Assembly (NCBI GenBank): GCA_963790435.1
Contig: CAWBOI010000001.1
Span: 124,001 to 188,000, forward strand
Length of the DNA: 64,000 nt
Direction: 5' to 3'
Source of the DNA: Ilyomonas sp963790435
GTDB lineage: Bacteria > Bacteroidota > Bacteroidia > Chitinophagales > Chitinophagaceae
The translations under genes were made by a program, and so were the position numbers. The notes under the pieces were generated by a model. It did not search any database. It was not told the origin of the DNA and saw only the letters and a list, made by a program, of their open reading frames with translations. This document shows, piece after piece, positions 26,946 to 35,537 of this stretch. Positions within the stretch are counted from its first letter, which is position 1, and each line of letters opens with the position of its first letter.

Positions 26946-29907
26946 TTAAAAGCTGAATGAAATATGAAGTTCTGCGCGTTTGCTGGCAGGATAAGGGTCA
27001 ACATCAACGCCGGTGGAAAGGCCTGTGCTTAACCCTTGTTGTGTGGAACTAAAGCCGAAGTTCGACACTTCCGGGTCGTACGATTTGTAATGCGTAATGG
27101 TAATGTAGTTGTTGAGCGAAACGCCAACGCGGATATTTTTTACCACATTGCCACCAATCTTATCGAACGAATAATACAAACCGATTTCGCGCAAACGCAG
27201 ATAGCTTGCATCCTGCACAAATACCTGCGCATTGGTTCCGATTTGTGAAATGCGATAGATGGCATCAGGCAAACCTTGCTTGTTGGTTACTTTATCGTAA
27301 TCAGCACTTGTTCCGCCAAAATCATTTTCTAAGGAAGTAAGATTGATGTTGTCGCCGCCTTGTTTCCAATGAATTAAAAAGCGTAAACTCAATTTCCTAA
27401 AGAACGTGATTTCGTTGTACGAGTTCATTTGAAATTTCGGTTCTGCATCACCCAACACACCAACGCCATGGCCATTCAAACCTACAATTTGCGTAGCCGA
27501 TTTTCCTTGTTCAATTTGAAATGAACCGAGCACATAACCAAACGAACCTTGTGGAATGGGCGGTATGGTTAAGCGGGTAACTTTGGAGCGATTCAGCCAA
27601 AAATTAACCGATGTATTCCAGGTTATGTTTTTTGTTTGCACCGGCACTGCATTCATGCCCAATTCAACACCACGGTTGCGAAGGTCGCCCGCGTTCACCC
27701 ATTTGCTTGTAAAGCCGGACGAAGATGGCAAACTTTGCAACATCAAAAAGTCGGAAATGCTTTTGTTGTAGTAAGTGAACTCAAAACCAAGGCGGCTGTT
27801 CAACACACTGAAATCAATACCCGCTTCTAATTCTTTTTGCCGTTCAGGTTTGATATTTGGATCGCCTTCCTGTGTACTAACAAGAACGCCCGGGTTGCCG
27901 TTAATGTTTGAGATAACCATGCCGGTAAACTTGCTTCCATATACAGGCACATTGTTCGCCTCACCATAAGCGGCACGCAACTTCAGGTTGTTGAAAAAGC
28001 CTTCTTTTACAATGCCTGATTTGGTAAGATTCCACGACAAGCCGCCTTTTGGATAGGTATAAAATTTAGCTGCATCACCGTTGTTGCTGCTGCGGTCGAA
28101 ACGCACGCCAGCCGTTAGTGTAACCGCATCGCTGATATTGGCTTCTTCCTGAACAAAAATGCCTGTGTTTAAGTATTGATTGCGAAACTGCGTGGCGTTT
28201 AAAGCACCCGCCTGGTTGACGTTGCTTTGCCCTGCTATGATTTGTGTGGCAACATTCAACAGGTTGTTGTAATCGCCTGTTTCCTGTGTTACACCGGCTG
28301 AAGTATTGAGCGTAACATTTTTAGTAGTGATTGTGTTTACTAAGGAAGCGATGTAATTGGTGTTTAAGTTTTTTGTAAAGCCTTGTATGGATGTGCCTTT
28401 ATTAATTGCCTGCCATTGCAATGTGCCGGGAAACAAAACACTGGTTTGAAGATTGTAAAAGTCGAAACCGCCGCGGGCAACGAATCTTGTTGTGCTGGTG
28501 CTGCTGCTTTGTAAAACAGCATCGAAATTTAAACCTGCTATAAAACGATTGACTGATTCGTTGTTTTTCATCAAGGCAATGGTTTGTAATGGGTTAGCAG
28601 CCGCGAACGGATTTACCGGATAATTGCCTTCAGCACCATGCAACTGCGCAAAAGATGGTGTGGATGATAGGGCGATGCCTGTTGTTACACCAGCATTGTC
28701 GTTACCAAACAAACCTCTGTCCGCAGAAGAATTAATATAGTTGGTACTCACACCAATTTTGATTTTGTCGGTAATGTGATGGTCAATGTTCAATCTGAAT
28801 CCTGTGTTTCGATAACCTGTGTTTTTTACGATACCACCTTCATCTTTTTGATTGGCAGAAAAGTAAAATGAGGTTTGCTCGTTGCCTCCTGTTAAGCTTA
28901 CTTCGGTGTTTCTTGCAAAGCCGGTATTGCCATAAATCTCTTTTTCATAATCGTAAATATGGCCCTCCTTCTGTGCATCCAAAAACTCTTGCCGCAAGGC
29001 TGCGCTGGTTGCACTATCGCTTGATAAACTTGCCGCACGATCAGCAGTAAATTGCCTTACACCCAATAGTTTTCTGGCTGTTATCAAACCCAAATCCTGC
29101 GAAACGGAAATAGATGTTTTGCCTCCTCTTCCTCTTTTTGTAGTGATGATAATAACACCGGCGGCTGCTCTTGAACCATAGATGGCGGCTGCGGATGCTC
29201 CTTTTAAAATTTCAATGTTTTCAATGTCTTCAGGGTTGATGTCGGCAATTCGGCTAGAAGGGTTGTCCTGCGTTGAAGTGGGCGAGCCGCCGGCAGCGGC
29301 ATGAAGTAACTGCGTTGATACCGGCAGAGGTAACGCTGTTATCAACAAATACACCATCTACCACATACAAAGGTTGTGTGTTGCCATACACCGATGTAAC
29401 GCCGCGCAGCTTTACCGAAGTGCCACCGCCCGGTGCGCCTGAATTTGAGTTAATGTAAGCGCCGGGAATTTTGCCTTCCAGGGCTGCGTCCAGGGTTTGT
29501 GCAGGAGCTGTACCGCTTAACTCTTTGGAAGATATGGTGGCAACTGCGTTGGCAAGATTTCTTCTTTTTACTGTGGTTGATAAGCCGGTTACAACTACCT
29601 CATCTAAATTGGCAACATCTTGCTGAAGTACAATTGCAGTTTGTGTTACTGTATCTGCTTTTATTGTTCTCGTTTTAAAGCCCGTTGCACTAATTGTAAT
29701 GATAGAACTGGCAGCATTTGGAATTAGAATTGAACCTTGCGCATCGGCTATCAATGTTCTTTTTTTATCAACTAAAATGCTGGCATTGGGTATTGGCTGC
29801 CCGTTGGATTCTTTCACTTTTAAAGTAACTGTGCCATTTTGCGCGACGGAAAAAAGGGGCAAAACCAAAAGTGAAGAGATTATAATCTGAATAAGCAATT
29901 GTTTCAT
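26946..29907 (-). pseudogene. SusC/RagA-family TonB-dependent outer-membrane transporter, split by one frameshift
   Basis: About 985 residues when rejoined. The 5' part (29254-29907) has a signal peptide ending FSVAQ, a carboxypeptidase-regulatory-like domain (residues 23-95), LDEVVVTGLSTTVKRRNLAN (the SusC TonB-box region) and the start of the plug (VKLRGVTSVYGNTQPLYVVD). The frame is lost near 29300, after INAVTS. The 3' part (26946-29357 frame) resumes AAAGGSPTSTQDNPSSR and IENIEILKGASAAAIYGSRA, then the full beta-barrel ending in a C-terminal Phe. It imports an unknown ligand across the outer membrane with the SusD encoded 14 bp downstream. One base inserted or lost explains the break. 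Confidence 0.88.
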
Positions 29908-29955
29908 TTGCGTTTTGATGTTTGCGTTTTGAAATGCGATATTTTTTTGAAATAA

Positions 29956-30516
29956 TTAAGCTGGCTGTGGCGATGAGAAAATGTAATTTCCATAGCCATG
30001 TTCTGCAATTTGTTTGGCTCTTAAAGGATAAGAAGAAAGGTCAGTCGGTGTGTTGGAGGCAAGTCCATCCACATAACGGTTGAACATGCAAAACAAAGCA
30101 GCAATGAGCACCGTATCATGAATATCTTTGTCGGTTGCGCCCTCTTCTTTTGCTTTTTTAATTTGCTCTTCAGTTACATGCCTGCCGCCTTTTTGTACGC
30201 TTCCTGCAATGGTTAATAAGGCTTTTAGCTTGTCTGAAATATCGGCGATTGTAAAATCCTTTTTCACCTGTTCAATCAGTTTGTTGTTATCATCCAAATA
30301 ACAGGTAACAATAGCGCCGTGCGATTGCTGGCAATAAAAGCAATCGTTCAGGTAAGAAACATAAGTGGCAATCATTTCTCTTTCAGCCATACTTAAACCT
30401 TCGTTGGTGCGTAGCATTAAGTTGGCGAGTGTTCCCATTGGCTCTGCGGTTTCGGGGCTAAAAGCCATCAGTTGCCTGATTCCAGGTAAATTTTTATCTA
30501 CATCAATGTGTGGCAT
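29956..30516 (-). CDS. CMD/AhpD-like protein 1 of 4
   Basis: 186 residues in the carboxymuconolactone decarboxylase-like / peroxidase-related fold. The AhpD-type redox centre is intact: a Glu in MAEREMIATYVSYLND followed by CFYCQQSHG (Cys-x-x-Cys-x3-His). The paralogue-wide signature KEEGATDKDIHDTVLIAA and FCMFNRYVDGLA follows at about 125-160. AhpD proteins reduce peroxidase partners or act as alkylhydroperoxidases; the natural substrate here is unknown. It is last of the CMD run, 22 bp after CMD2 and 48 bp before susC, so co-transcription with the transporter genes is likely. Confidence 0.88.
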   Translation of the reverse strand: MPHIDVDKNLPGIRQLMAFSPETAEPMGTLANLMLRTNEGLSMAEREMIATYVSYLNDCFYCQQSHGAIVTCYLDDNNKLIEQVKKDFTIADISDKLKALLTIAGSVQKGGRHVTEEQIKKAKEEGATDKDIHDTVLIAALFCMFNRYVDGLASNTPTDLSSYPLRAKQIAEHGYGNYIFSSPQPA

Positions 30517-30538
30517 AATTTGATTTTTGTTTTTGCTG

Positions 30539-31090
30539 TTATTTATTCAGATTCATGTTTGAATAGCCATCTTTTGCGCGCATCTCTGCACGATCAACAT
30601 ACGCTTGCCTGTCTTGCGGCGCCCATGTATTCAATCCATCCACATAGCGATTGAACATACAGAAGGCAGCCGCTATTAAAACGGTATCGTGTATTTCTTT
30701 ATCTGTTGCACCTTCTTCTTTTGCTTTTTTAATTTGTTCTGTTGTTACGTACTTGCCGCCTTTTTGTACACCGCCTGCAATACTTAGCAAGGCTTTTAGT
30801 TTTGGCGATATTTCGGCTGATTGGTAATCTTTTTTGATGTCATCAATCATCTGCATATCGCAACCCAAATAATATTGTGCTAACGAACCGTGCACATTCT
30901 GACAATAGAAACAATCGTTTTGCGATGACACATAAGCACCAATCATTTCACGCTCACCACGCGATAAAGTGTTGTTATCATCATGCAATAAAATTTCTGC
31001 CAATTCATTTAATGCTTTGCCGGTTTCAGGGCTGTATTGCATAGGTCCGCGGATGCCGGGCAAGTCATTTTCTAAGTTGATAAAAGCCAT
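30539..31090 (-). CDS. CMD/AhpD-like protein 2 of 4
   Basis: 183 residues from ATG 31090 (MAFINLENDLPGIRGPMQYS). The frame is open further upstream into CMD3, but that part has no family resemblance and the chosen start aligns with the three paralogues. The redox centre is NDCFYCQNVHGS, with a Glu about 12 residues earlier (GEREMIGAYVSSQND). The block KEEGATDKEIHDTVLIAA is almost identical to CMD1, which indicates tandem duplication. The spacers on both sides are 22 bp. Confidence 0.87.
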   Translation of the reverse strand: MAFINLENDLPGIRGPMQYSPETGKALNELAEILLHDDNNTLSRGEREMIGAYVSSQNDCFYCQNVHGSLAQYYLGCDMQMIDDIKKDYQSAEISPKLKALLSIAGGVQKGGKYVTTEQIKKAKEEGATDKEIHDTVLIAAAFCMFNRYVDGLNTWAPQDRQAYVDRAEMRAKDGYSNMNLNK

Positions 31091-31112
31091 AAAAACAAGT
31101 TTAAGTTTTACA

Positions 31113-31682
31113 TTATAAGTTTTGAATTTGATTCTCCTTTTGCGGCTGGGGCGGCACATACCCTTTCTCAGCCATGTGCTTGCCCATTTGTTCATATTCT
31201 TTTTCATCGGTTGGCGTGAAAGGGGCAAGTCCATCTACATATCTGTTGAACATGCTAAAAGCAGCAGCAATCAAAACTGTATCATGGATTTCTTTATCGG
31301 TGGCGCCTTCATTTCTTGCTGCGTCAACATCTTGTTGCATTACTTCTTTGCCGAGGATTTGTACTTTGCCTGCAATGTGTAAAAGCGCTTTCATTTTATT
31401 GCTGATGTTTGCTTTTGCCGCATTTTTTAAAACATCATCAACAATGTTTTTATCATCGCCATACAATGCACGAGATGCAGCCGCATGGCTCATCATACAA
31501 AATAGAGTATCGTTTCTTTTCGATACATAAGCGGCAATCAGTTCTCTTTCTGCTTCGCTTAATGTTGAATCGCCTCTTAATAAAACTTGCGCTAATTCGT
31601 ATAAAGGTTTACCTGTTTCGGGACGGAATTGTACAAGGCTGCGTATGCCGGGTACGCCTTGCGGTACATTGATGTGCGCCAT
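31113..31682 (-). CDS. CMD/AhpD-like protein 3 of 4, first redox cysteine missing
   Basis: 189 residues, MAHINVPQGVPGIRSLVQFR. It aligns along its whole length with the other three and keeps GATDKEIHDTVLIAA and FSMFNRYVDGLAPFTP. The redox centre reads NDTLFCMMSHAAA instead of ND/NQ-C-x-x-C-x3-H, so the first Cys is Thr while the second Cys and the His remain. It therefore cannot form the AhpD Cys-Cys disulfide within one subunit. Either it works by another mechanism (some CMD proteins have no Cys pair) or it is a structural partner of a neighbour. It lies 49 bp after the MFS gene and 22 bp before CMD2. Confidence 0.85.
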   Translation of the reverse strand: MAHINVPQGVPGIRSLVQFRPETGKPLYELAQVLLRGDSTLSEAERELIAAYVSKRNDTLFCMMSHAAASRALYGDDKNIVDDVLKNAAKANISNKMKALLHIAGKVQILGKEVMQQDVDAARNEGATDKEIHDTVLIAAAFSMFNRYVDGLAPFTPTDEKEYEQMGKHMAEKGYVPPQPQKENQIQNL

Positions 31683-31731
31683 AAATAATGTGTGATTTGA
31701 AATGTTTGATGTAAGATGTCGTTCTGTTCAG

Positions 31732-33018
31732 TTACAAACGGTCTGCTTTTGGTTTTGCCTCTTTTTTTGACAGAACCGTTGTAACAAAACCGATTAAAAA
31801 AATGAATGAAAAAATGAAAACAGCGTTGCCATAACCGCCAAGAATGGTTACGAGTGCACCTATGAAGAAAACAACCGTTGCTGTAAACAGCCTTCCGATG
31901 TTAAAGCAAAATCCGGTGGCTGAAGCCCTTACTCCGGTAGGAAACAATGATGGAATATAAACGGATAAAGCGCCCTGGCTGATTCCAAAAAATATAGCCA
32001 GCACACTCATTTCAATCAGTGTTGTGTTGGTGATAGATGTGTTCAGTTTGAAAACAATAGCTGTCATGATAAAACAAAAAGCAAAACACAACATCATTGT
32101 TTTGCGCATACCGAATGCATTCACAATCCAACCTGAAACAAGACTTCCAACCAAACCCGATATTGCTAAAATCATCATCGTGGTTCCACGTAATTCATTC
32201 GCTCTATTGCTATCGGGCGTTACGCTTTGCACCCATGTTGGTGTCCATGAAAACACAGCCCATAAACCAATTAGCATCGTGCCGAAAACAATAGAACCAT
32301 GTACAAGATTTGTTTTATAATCAGTTGAGAAAATAGATGGTTGCGATTGCTTGTTTGTTGAATAATTGCTTTGCTTCCAGCTTTCAGATTCCGATAAAAT
32401 AAAAAGCGCAATGATAGAAGTAGTGAATGGCACAATGCCGGAGAGAAATGCGGTTCGCCAATGCGGTACCAGGTTGTTTACTGCACCTGCAATGATAAAG
32501 CCAACCGGCATAGCTGCGGATACAATGCCTAATGCAACGGCTTTGTTTTTTTTAGGCCATATTTCTGCAATCAGAATATTGGTTGTAACCAATACGCCAC
32601 CAATGCCAAAGCCAGTGAGAAAGCGATAAACGCCAACCAGCAACCAGGAAGATGATGATGCAGTGAGAACAGTAAATAAGGCATACAAACCGGTTGAAAA
32701 AATTACAGCTTTTGAGCGACCGATTTTATCGCAGATAAACCCCCACGCAAAACCGCCAAACATGCTTCCAAAAATGAAAATAGAATTGAGATAAGCGCTG
32801 ATATAATTCATTTTTTCATCAGATACATTGCCCAATAAATCTTTCACGGCAACGGGCAGATACACCGACATCAGCATTGATGAAATACCGCTAAACATGA
32901 TGCTGATGTAACAAATGATAAATGCAACGGTAAGATTTCTTTTTCCGGTTGATGTTGGTGGATGCACTGCTTCTGCAGCGATTGCATTGCGTTCAATATT
33001 GATTATGGCTGGCTTCAT
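31732..33018 (-). CDS. Major facilitator superfamily transporter
   Basis: 428 residues with twelve predicted hydrophobic segments. The loop after the second helix has the MFS signature in GFICDKIGRSKAVIFSTG (Asp-x-x-Gly-Arg). FLTGFGIGGVLVTTNILIAE and the centre resemble the aromatic-acid/sugar-porter groups. It should move a small organic solute across the inner membrane with protons, completing an outer-membrane (SusCD) to inner-membrane route. Its start overlaps the stop of CMD4 by 4 bp (ATGA at 33015-33018), strong evidence of an operon. Confidence 0.9.
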   Translation of the reverse strand: MKPAIINIERNAIAAEAVHPPTSTGKRNLTVAFIICYISIMFSGISSMLMSVYLPVAVKDLLGNVSDEKMNYISAYLNSIFIFGSMFGGFAWGFICDKIGRSKAVIFSTGLYALFTVLTASSSSWLLVGVYRFLTGFGIGGVLVTTNILIAEIWPKKNKAVALGIVSAAMPVGFIIAGAVNNLVPHWRTAFLSGIVPFTTSIIALFILSESESWKQSNYSTNKQSQPSIFSTDYKTNLVHGSIVFGTMLIGLWAVFSWTPTWVQSVTPDSNRANELRGTTMMILAISGLVGSLVSGWIVNAFGMRKTMMLCFAFCFIMTAIVFKLNTSITNTTLIEMSVLAIFFGISQGALSVYIPSLFPTGVRASATGFCFNIGRLFTATVVFFIGALVTILGGYGNAVFIFSFIFLIGFVTTVLSKKEAKPKADRL

Positions 33019-33593
33019 TTGGTAACAGGTTTATGGTTCTTTAAATGATCATAACCCTGCGGCAAACGATTGTAACCATGCTTTTGTAAACGCTCTCCCA
33101 AACCTTCATAAAATTGGGGATTGGTGGGCGTTACGGTTGCCAATCCATCCACATAACGATTGTACAAACAAAACAAAGCGGCTATCAAAACCGTATCGTG
33201 AATTTCAATGTCGGTGGCACCTTCCGCTTTGGCTTTATCAATGGCTTCTTTAGTAACCGCTTTACCACTTTCGCGAACCATAGATGCAATAGTTAGCAAC
33301 GCTTTCATTTTATCACTTACCGGCGCTGTTGCAAGGTTTGTTTTTACCGCTTTTGTAGTGTTGTTTTCATCCAACAAAATGTCAGCCGCCGCCGTATGTG
33401 CAGCCGTACAGAATTTACACTGATTGCCGTTTGAAACAACAGTTGCAATCAACTCCCGCTCGCCTTCTGTTAAGGTACTTTCGCCACGCAATAAAATTTG
33501 TGTCAATTCACGAATAGGCGCAGCCGCCGCTTTATCATATTCGAGCAAACCGGTAATACCCGGCAAATGCTCTTCTAATGGAATATAAGGCAT
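33015..33593 (-). CDS. CMD/AhpD-like protein 4 of 4, first gene of the operon
   Basis: 192 residues, MPYIPLEEHLPGITGLLEYD. The redox centre is intact and differently embedded from CMD1 and CMD2: NQCKFCTAAHTAAA, with a Glu in GERELIATVVSNGN. It keeps GATDIEIHDTVLIAALFCLY and NRYVDGLATVTPTNP. It is the most divergent of the four and has a His/Lys-rich tail. As the promoter-proximal gene it is 33 bp downstream of a 16-bp dyad (33626-33641). The MFS start overlaps its end. Confidence 0.88.
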   Translation of the reverse strand: MPYIPLEEHLPGITGLLEYDKAAAAPIRELTQILLRGESTLTEGERELIATVVSNGNQCKFCTAAHTAAADILLDENNTTKAVKTNLATAPVSDKMKALLTIASMVRESGKAVTKEAIDKAKAEGATDIEIHDTVLIAALFCLYNRYVDGLATVTPTNPQFYEGLGERLQKHGYNRLPQGYDHLKNHKPVTK

Positions 33594-33625
33594 TGTAATG
33601 TTTATTTAAGTAATACACAAAGGCA

Positions 33626-33641
33626 CGTGTAATGTTACACG
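33626..33641. promoter_or_regulatory. 16-bp dyad in the promoter region of the CMD-MFS-SusCD operon
   Basis: CGTGTAA-TG-TTACACG is a perfect 7-bp-arm dyad, 32 bp upstream of the CMD4 start. On the minus strand it is preceded by GTTGC and followed directly by TGCCTTTG, an imperfect TAnnTTTG -7 element, so a bound repressor would block the promoter. The regulator is unknown; none is encoded in the operon. Confidence 0.55.
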
Positions 33642-33671
33642 GCAACTACATGAAAGCAAAGAAAATAGAAC

Positions 33672-34220
33672 TTAAATAAACAAATCGGGTGGCTGCAAAT
33701 GCTTTGTGGTAAAGCCTTTCAGAACGGGAAGATAATTAATGGAAATTGGATGAAGAGACGAAGAATGATAAGTGCTAAAGCAAAAATTCAAAGCACCAAT
33801 ATTGTAATCATTGAAGAAATCAACCTTCTTGATAACAGGCTGTTCAGACTTGCCGGATGGATTGTCTGAGTTTTGTTTTGCGTATAAATTTTTGGTGTCG
33901 CTGATCTTTGTTTTTTGTTGATTGGGGATGCAATACAAGTACATCGTATCATTGTTCACCTTACGCTTTACATAGTTGTATTGAATGCCATTCAGTTCAA
34001 CCTGCCCGTTACAACGTTCATAATTTTTGTTGCTAATAAGATAAGGCATGTTCAATGCAACCTTTATCTGTATCAGTTCGTTTTCGCCATAATTGTTGTT
34101 ATCAAGAGAAGCAATCATTTGCTGGTTGGCTTCCTTTTCAGCCAACGAAAAAAACAGCCTGTATCCGCAAGTGGTAAACAGATGAATGAAAAGTAGTAAT
34201 ATAGCTATGGCTCCTTTCAA
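33672..34220 (-). CDS. Hypothetical protein with N-terminal membrane segment
   Basis: 182 residues. The N-terminus (MKGAIAILLLFIHLFTTCGY) is a hydrophobic signal or anchor. The rest is hydrophilic, with two conserved-looking stretches (QVELNGIQYNYVKRKVNND and YCIPNQQKTKISDTKNLYAK). I recall similar short proteins in Bacteroidota but no assigned function. It lies upstream of the CMD operon on the same strand, with a 78-bp gap that holds the dyad, so it is probably a separate unit. Confidence 0.7.
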   Translation of the reverse strand: MKGAIAILLLFIHLFTTCGYRLFFSLAEKEANQQMIASLDNNNYGENELIQIKVALNMPYLISNKNYERCNGQVELNGIQYNYVKRKVNNDTMYLYCIPNQQKTKISDTKNLYAKQNSDNPSGKSEQPVIKKVDFFNDYNIGALNFCFSTYHSSSLHPISINYLPVLKGFTTKHLQPPDLFI

Positions 34221-34318
34221 GCAGATTAGTTGGCAGCAAAATAAAGATATAATTAGAACAAAAAAAATTTCTCTTGTTTAGTCAATTAAAAATCAGCAAA
34301 TGCAAATGGTTTTTAAAT

Positions 34319-35188
34319 TTATTTGCCCATCAAATCATGCATTTTCAACCAATCACCAAATCTTTCAATCCAGGTATCAACGGGAAGATTTTGTTTCTTC
34401 ATTCCAAAACCATGTTTGCCCTTTTCATACATGTGTAATTCTGCAGATTGATTAGCTTCCAGCCATTTTAAATAAATATGTACACTATGCGTTGCCAAAC
34501 CTAAATCATCATCACTTGCTGCTGCAATAAATATAGGTGTTTTAGCTGATGGAATTGTTGATCCGATAATAGCGCCTTCATAAGCATAAATGGGTGCAAC
34601 AAAATTGGGACGATTTTCGTCGGTTGCATTGTACACAACCGACATGGTTACGGTGCCTCCGGCTGAAAAGCCCATAAAGCCAATTTTGTTTTTATCTATT
34701 TTATAATCTGCAGCATGGTCACGCACATATTTTACCGCAGTCAAACCATCCTGCATAGCAAGTGGCACAACCGGTGCATTGAGCGAATCCAATTTTTTAA
34801 AATTTTTTGTTGCCATCAAACTACCAATGCTGTTTTCAGGATGCGCAGGATTATTGTGAACGATTCGGTACTTTAATACAAAAGCCGTAATCCCCTTTAC
34901 ATTTAACCACTTGGCAACTTCGGTTCCTTCGAGATCGAAGGCCAACGCATGAAAAGCACCGCCGGGCGCAATAATCACCGCTGTACCATTGGGGTTAGAC
35001 GGAACAAAAGCTGTGAGTGATGGATGCGAAACATCCATTACGATAGTGCCAATATCCGTTTTGATTTGTGTCTCATTCCAATTCCAGTTTTCAGAACCTG
35101 GTGCTGCACCTTTGTATAAGGGAATTACTGTTTGCGCATTTGAATGAAATGCAATGAGTATGAGTAAGCTGAAAAGTAATTTTTCCAT
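34319..35188 (-). CDS. Exported alpha/beta-hydrolase (esterase/lipase-like)
   Basis: 289 residues from ATG 35188 (MEKLLFSLLILIAFHSNAQ: signal peptide). The alpha/beta-hydrolase motifs are all visible: oxyanion-type VIIAPGGAFHALAFDLEG, nucleophile elbow GFMGFSAGGTV (Ser about residue 170), an Asp in AAASDDDLGLATHS, and the catalytic His in EKGKHGFGMKKQ. This resembles acetyl-xylan or carbohydrate esterases of the BD-FAE/Aes type, secreted to the periplasm. There is no polysaccharide locus beside it, so the substrate is open. It is separated from the hypothetical gene by about 100 bp. Confidence 0.87.
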   Translation of the reverse strand: MEKLLFSLLILIAFHSNAQTVIPLYKGAAPGSENWNWNETQIKTDIGTIVMDVSHPSLTAFVPSNPNGTAVIIAPGGAFHALAFDLEGTEVAKWLNVKGITAFVLKYRIVHNNPAHPENSIGSLMATKNFKKLDSLNAPVVPLAMQDGLTAVKYVRDHAADYKIDKNKIGFMGFSAGGTVTMSVVYNATDENRPNFVAPIYAYEGAIIGSTIPSAKTPIFIAAASDDDLGLATHSVHIYLKWLEANQSAELHMYEKGKHGFGMKKQNLPVDTWIERFGDWLKMHDLMGK

Positions 35189-35308
35189 ACAGCCGGTTTG
35201 AAACATGCGTAAAGATGAGTTCTTTTCTTTTAACTGAATATATCTTCATTAAACCTAACAAGCCTGAAGGCAATAGTTTGAAGCTTGGCTGAGAAATATT
35301 GGTAAAAA

Positions 35309-35339
35309 CAAAAAAGCCCGTGCAGTGATTGCAAGAGCT
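35309..35339 (-). terminator. Rho-independent terminator of tRNA-Pro
   Basis: Reading leftward, AGCTCTTGCA and TGCACGGGCT pair (one mismatch, one G-U) around an ATCAC loop (35315-35339), followed by a T run (35309-35315). It starts a few bases after the tRNA 3' end. Confidence 0.7.
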
Positions 35340-35343
35340 AAAG

Positions 35344-35417
35344 TCGGGATGACTGGATTCGAACCAGCGGCCTCTTCGTCCCGAACGAAGCGCGCTACCG
35401 GGCTGCGCTACATCCCG
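35344..35417 (-). tRNA. tRNA-Pro (anticodon CGG)
   Basis: 74 nt that fold as a full cloverleaf: acceptor CGGGATG/CATCCCG, D-stem GCGC/GCGC, anticodon stem CTTCG/CGAAG with loop TTCGGGA (anticodon CGG, reads CCG), a 5-nt variable loop, T-stem GCTGG/CCAGT with loop TTCGAAT, and discriminator A. CCA is not encoded. A decayed tRNA-like copy lies 28 bp upstream. Confidence 0.95.
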
Positions 35418-35444
35418 CGCTGAAATGAGTTTGTTTCTGTTTCA

Positions 35445-35516
35445 GGTTAACTGGATTCGAACCAGCGGCCTTTCCAAATCAATCGGGACTCTCTACAAGG
35501 CTGCACTATATCCCTC
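35445..35516 (-). pseudogene. Decayed tRNA-like copy
   Basis: The 20 bp GGCCGCTGGTTCGAATCCAG are identical to the T-arm region of the neighbouring tRNA-Pro, and the 5' end (GGGATATAGTGCAGCC) resembles its start. The acceptor ends no longer pair (GGGATAT against TTAACC), the D-stem is lost, and the anticodon stem has mismatches. It is probably a tandem tRNA remnant and not a functional tRNA. Confidence 0.65.
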
Positions 35517-35537
35517 TAGAAAATGGGCAAAAACAAA

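Noticed and set aside
31091..31234. N-terminal extension of the second CMD protein
   Set aside because: It would overlap CMD3 in another frame with Arg/Lys-rich nonsense sequence; the start at 31090 aligns with the paralogues.
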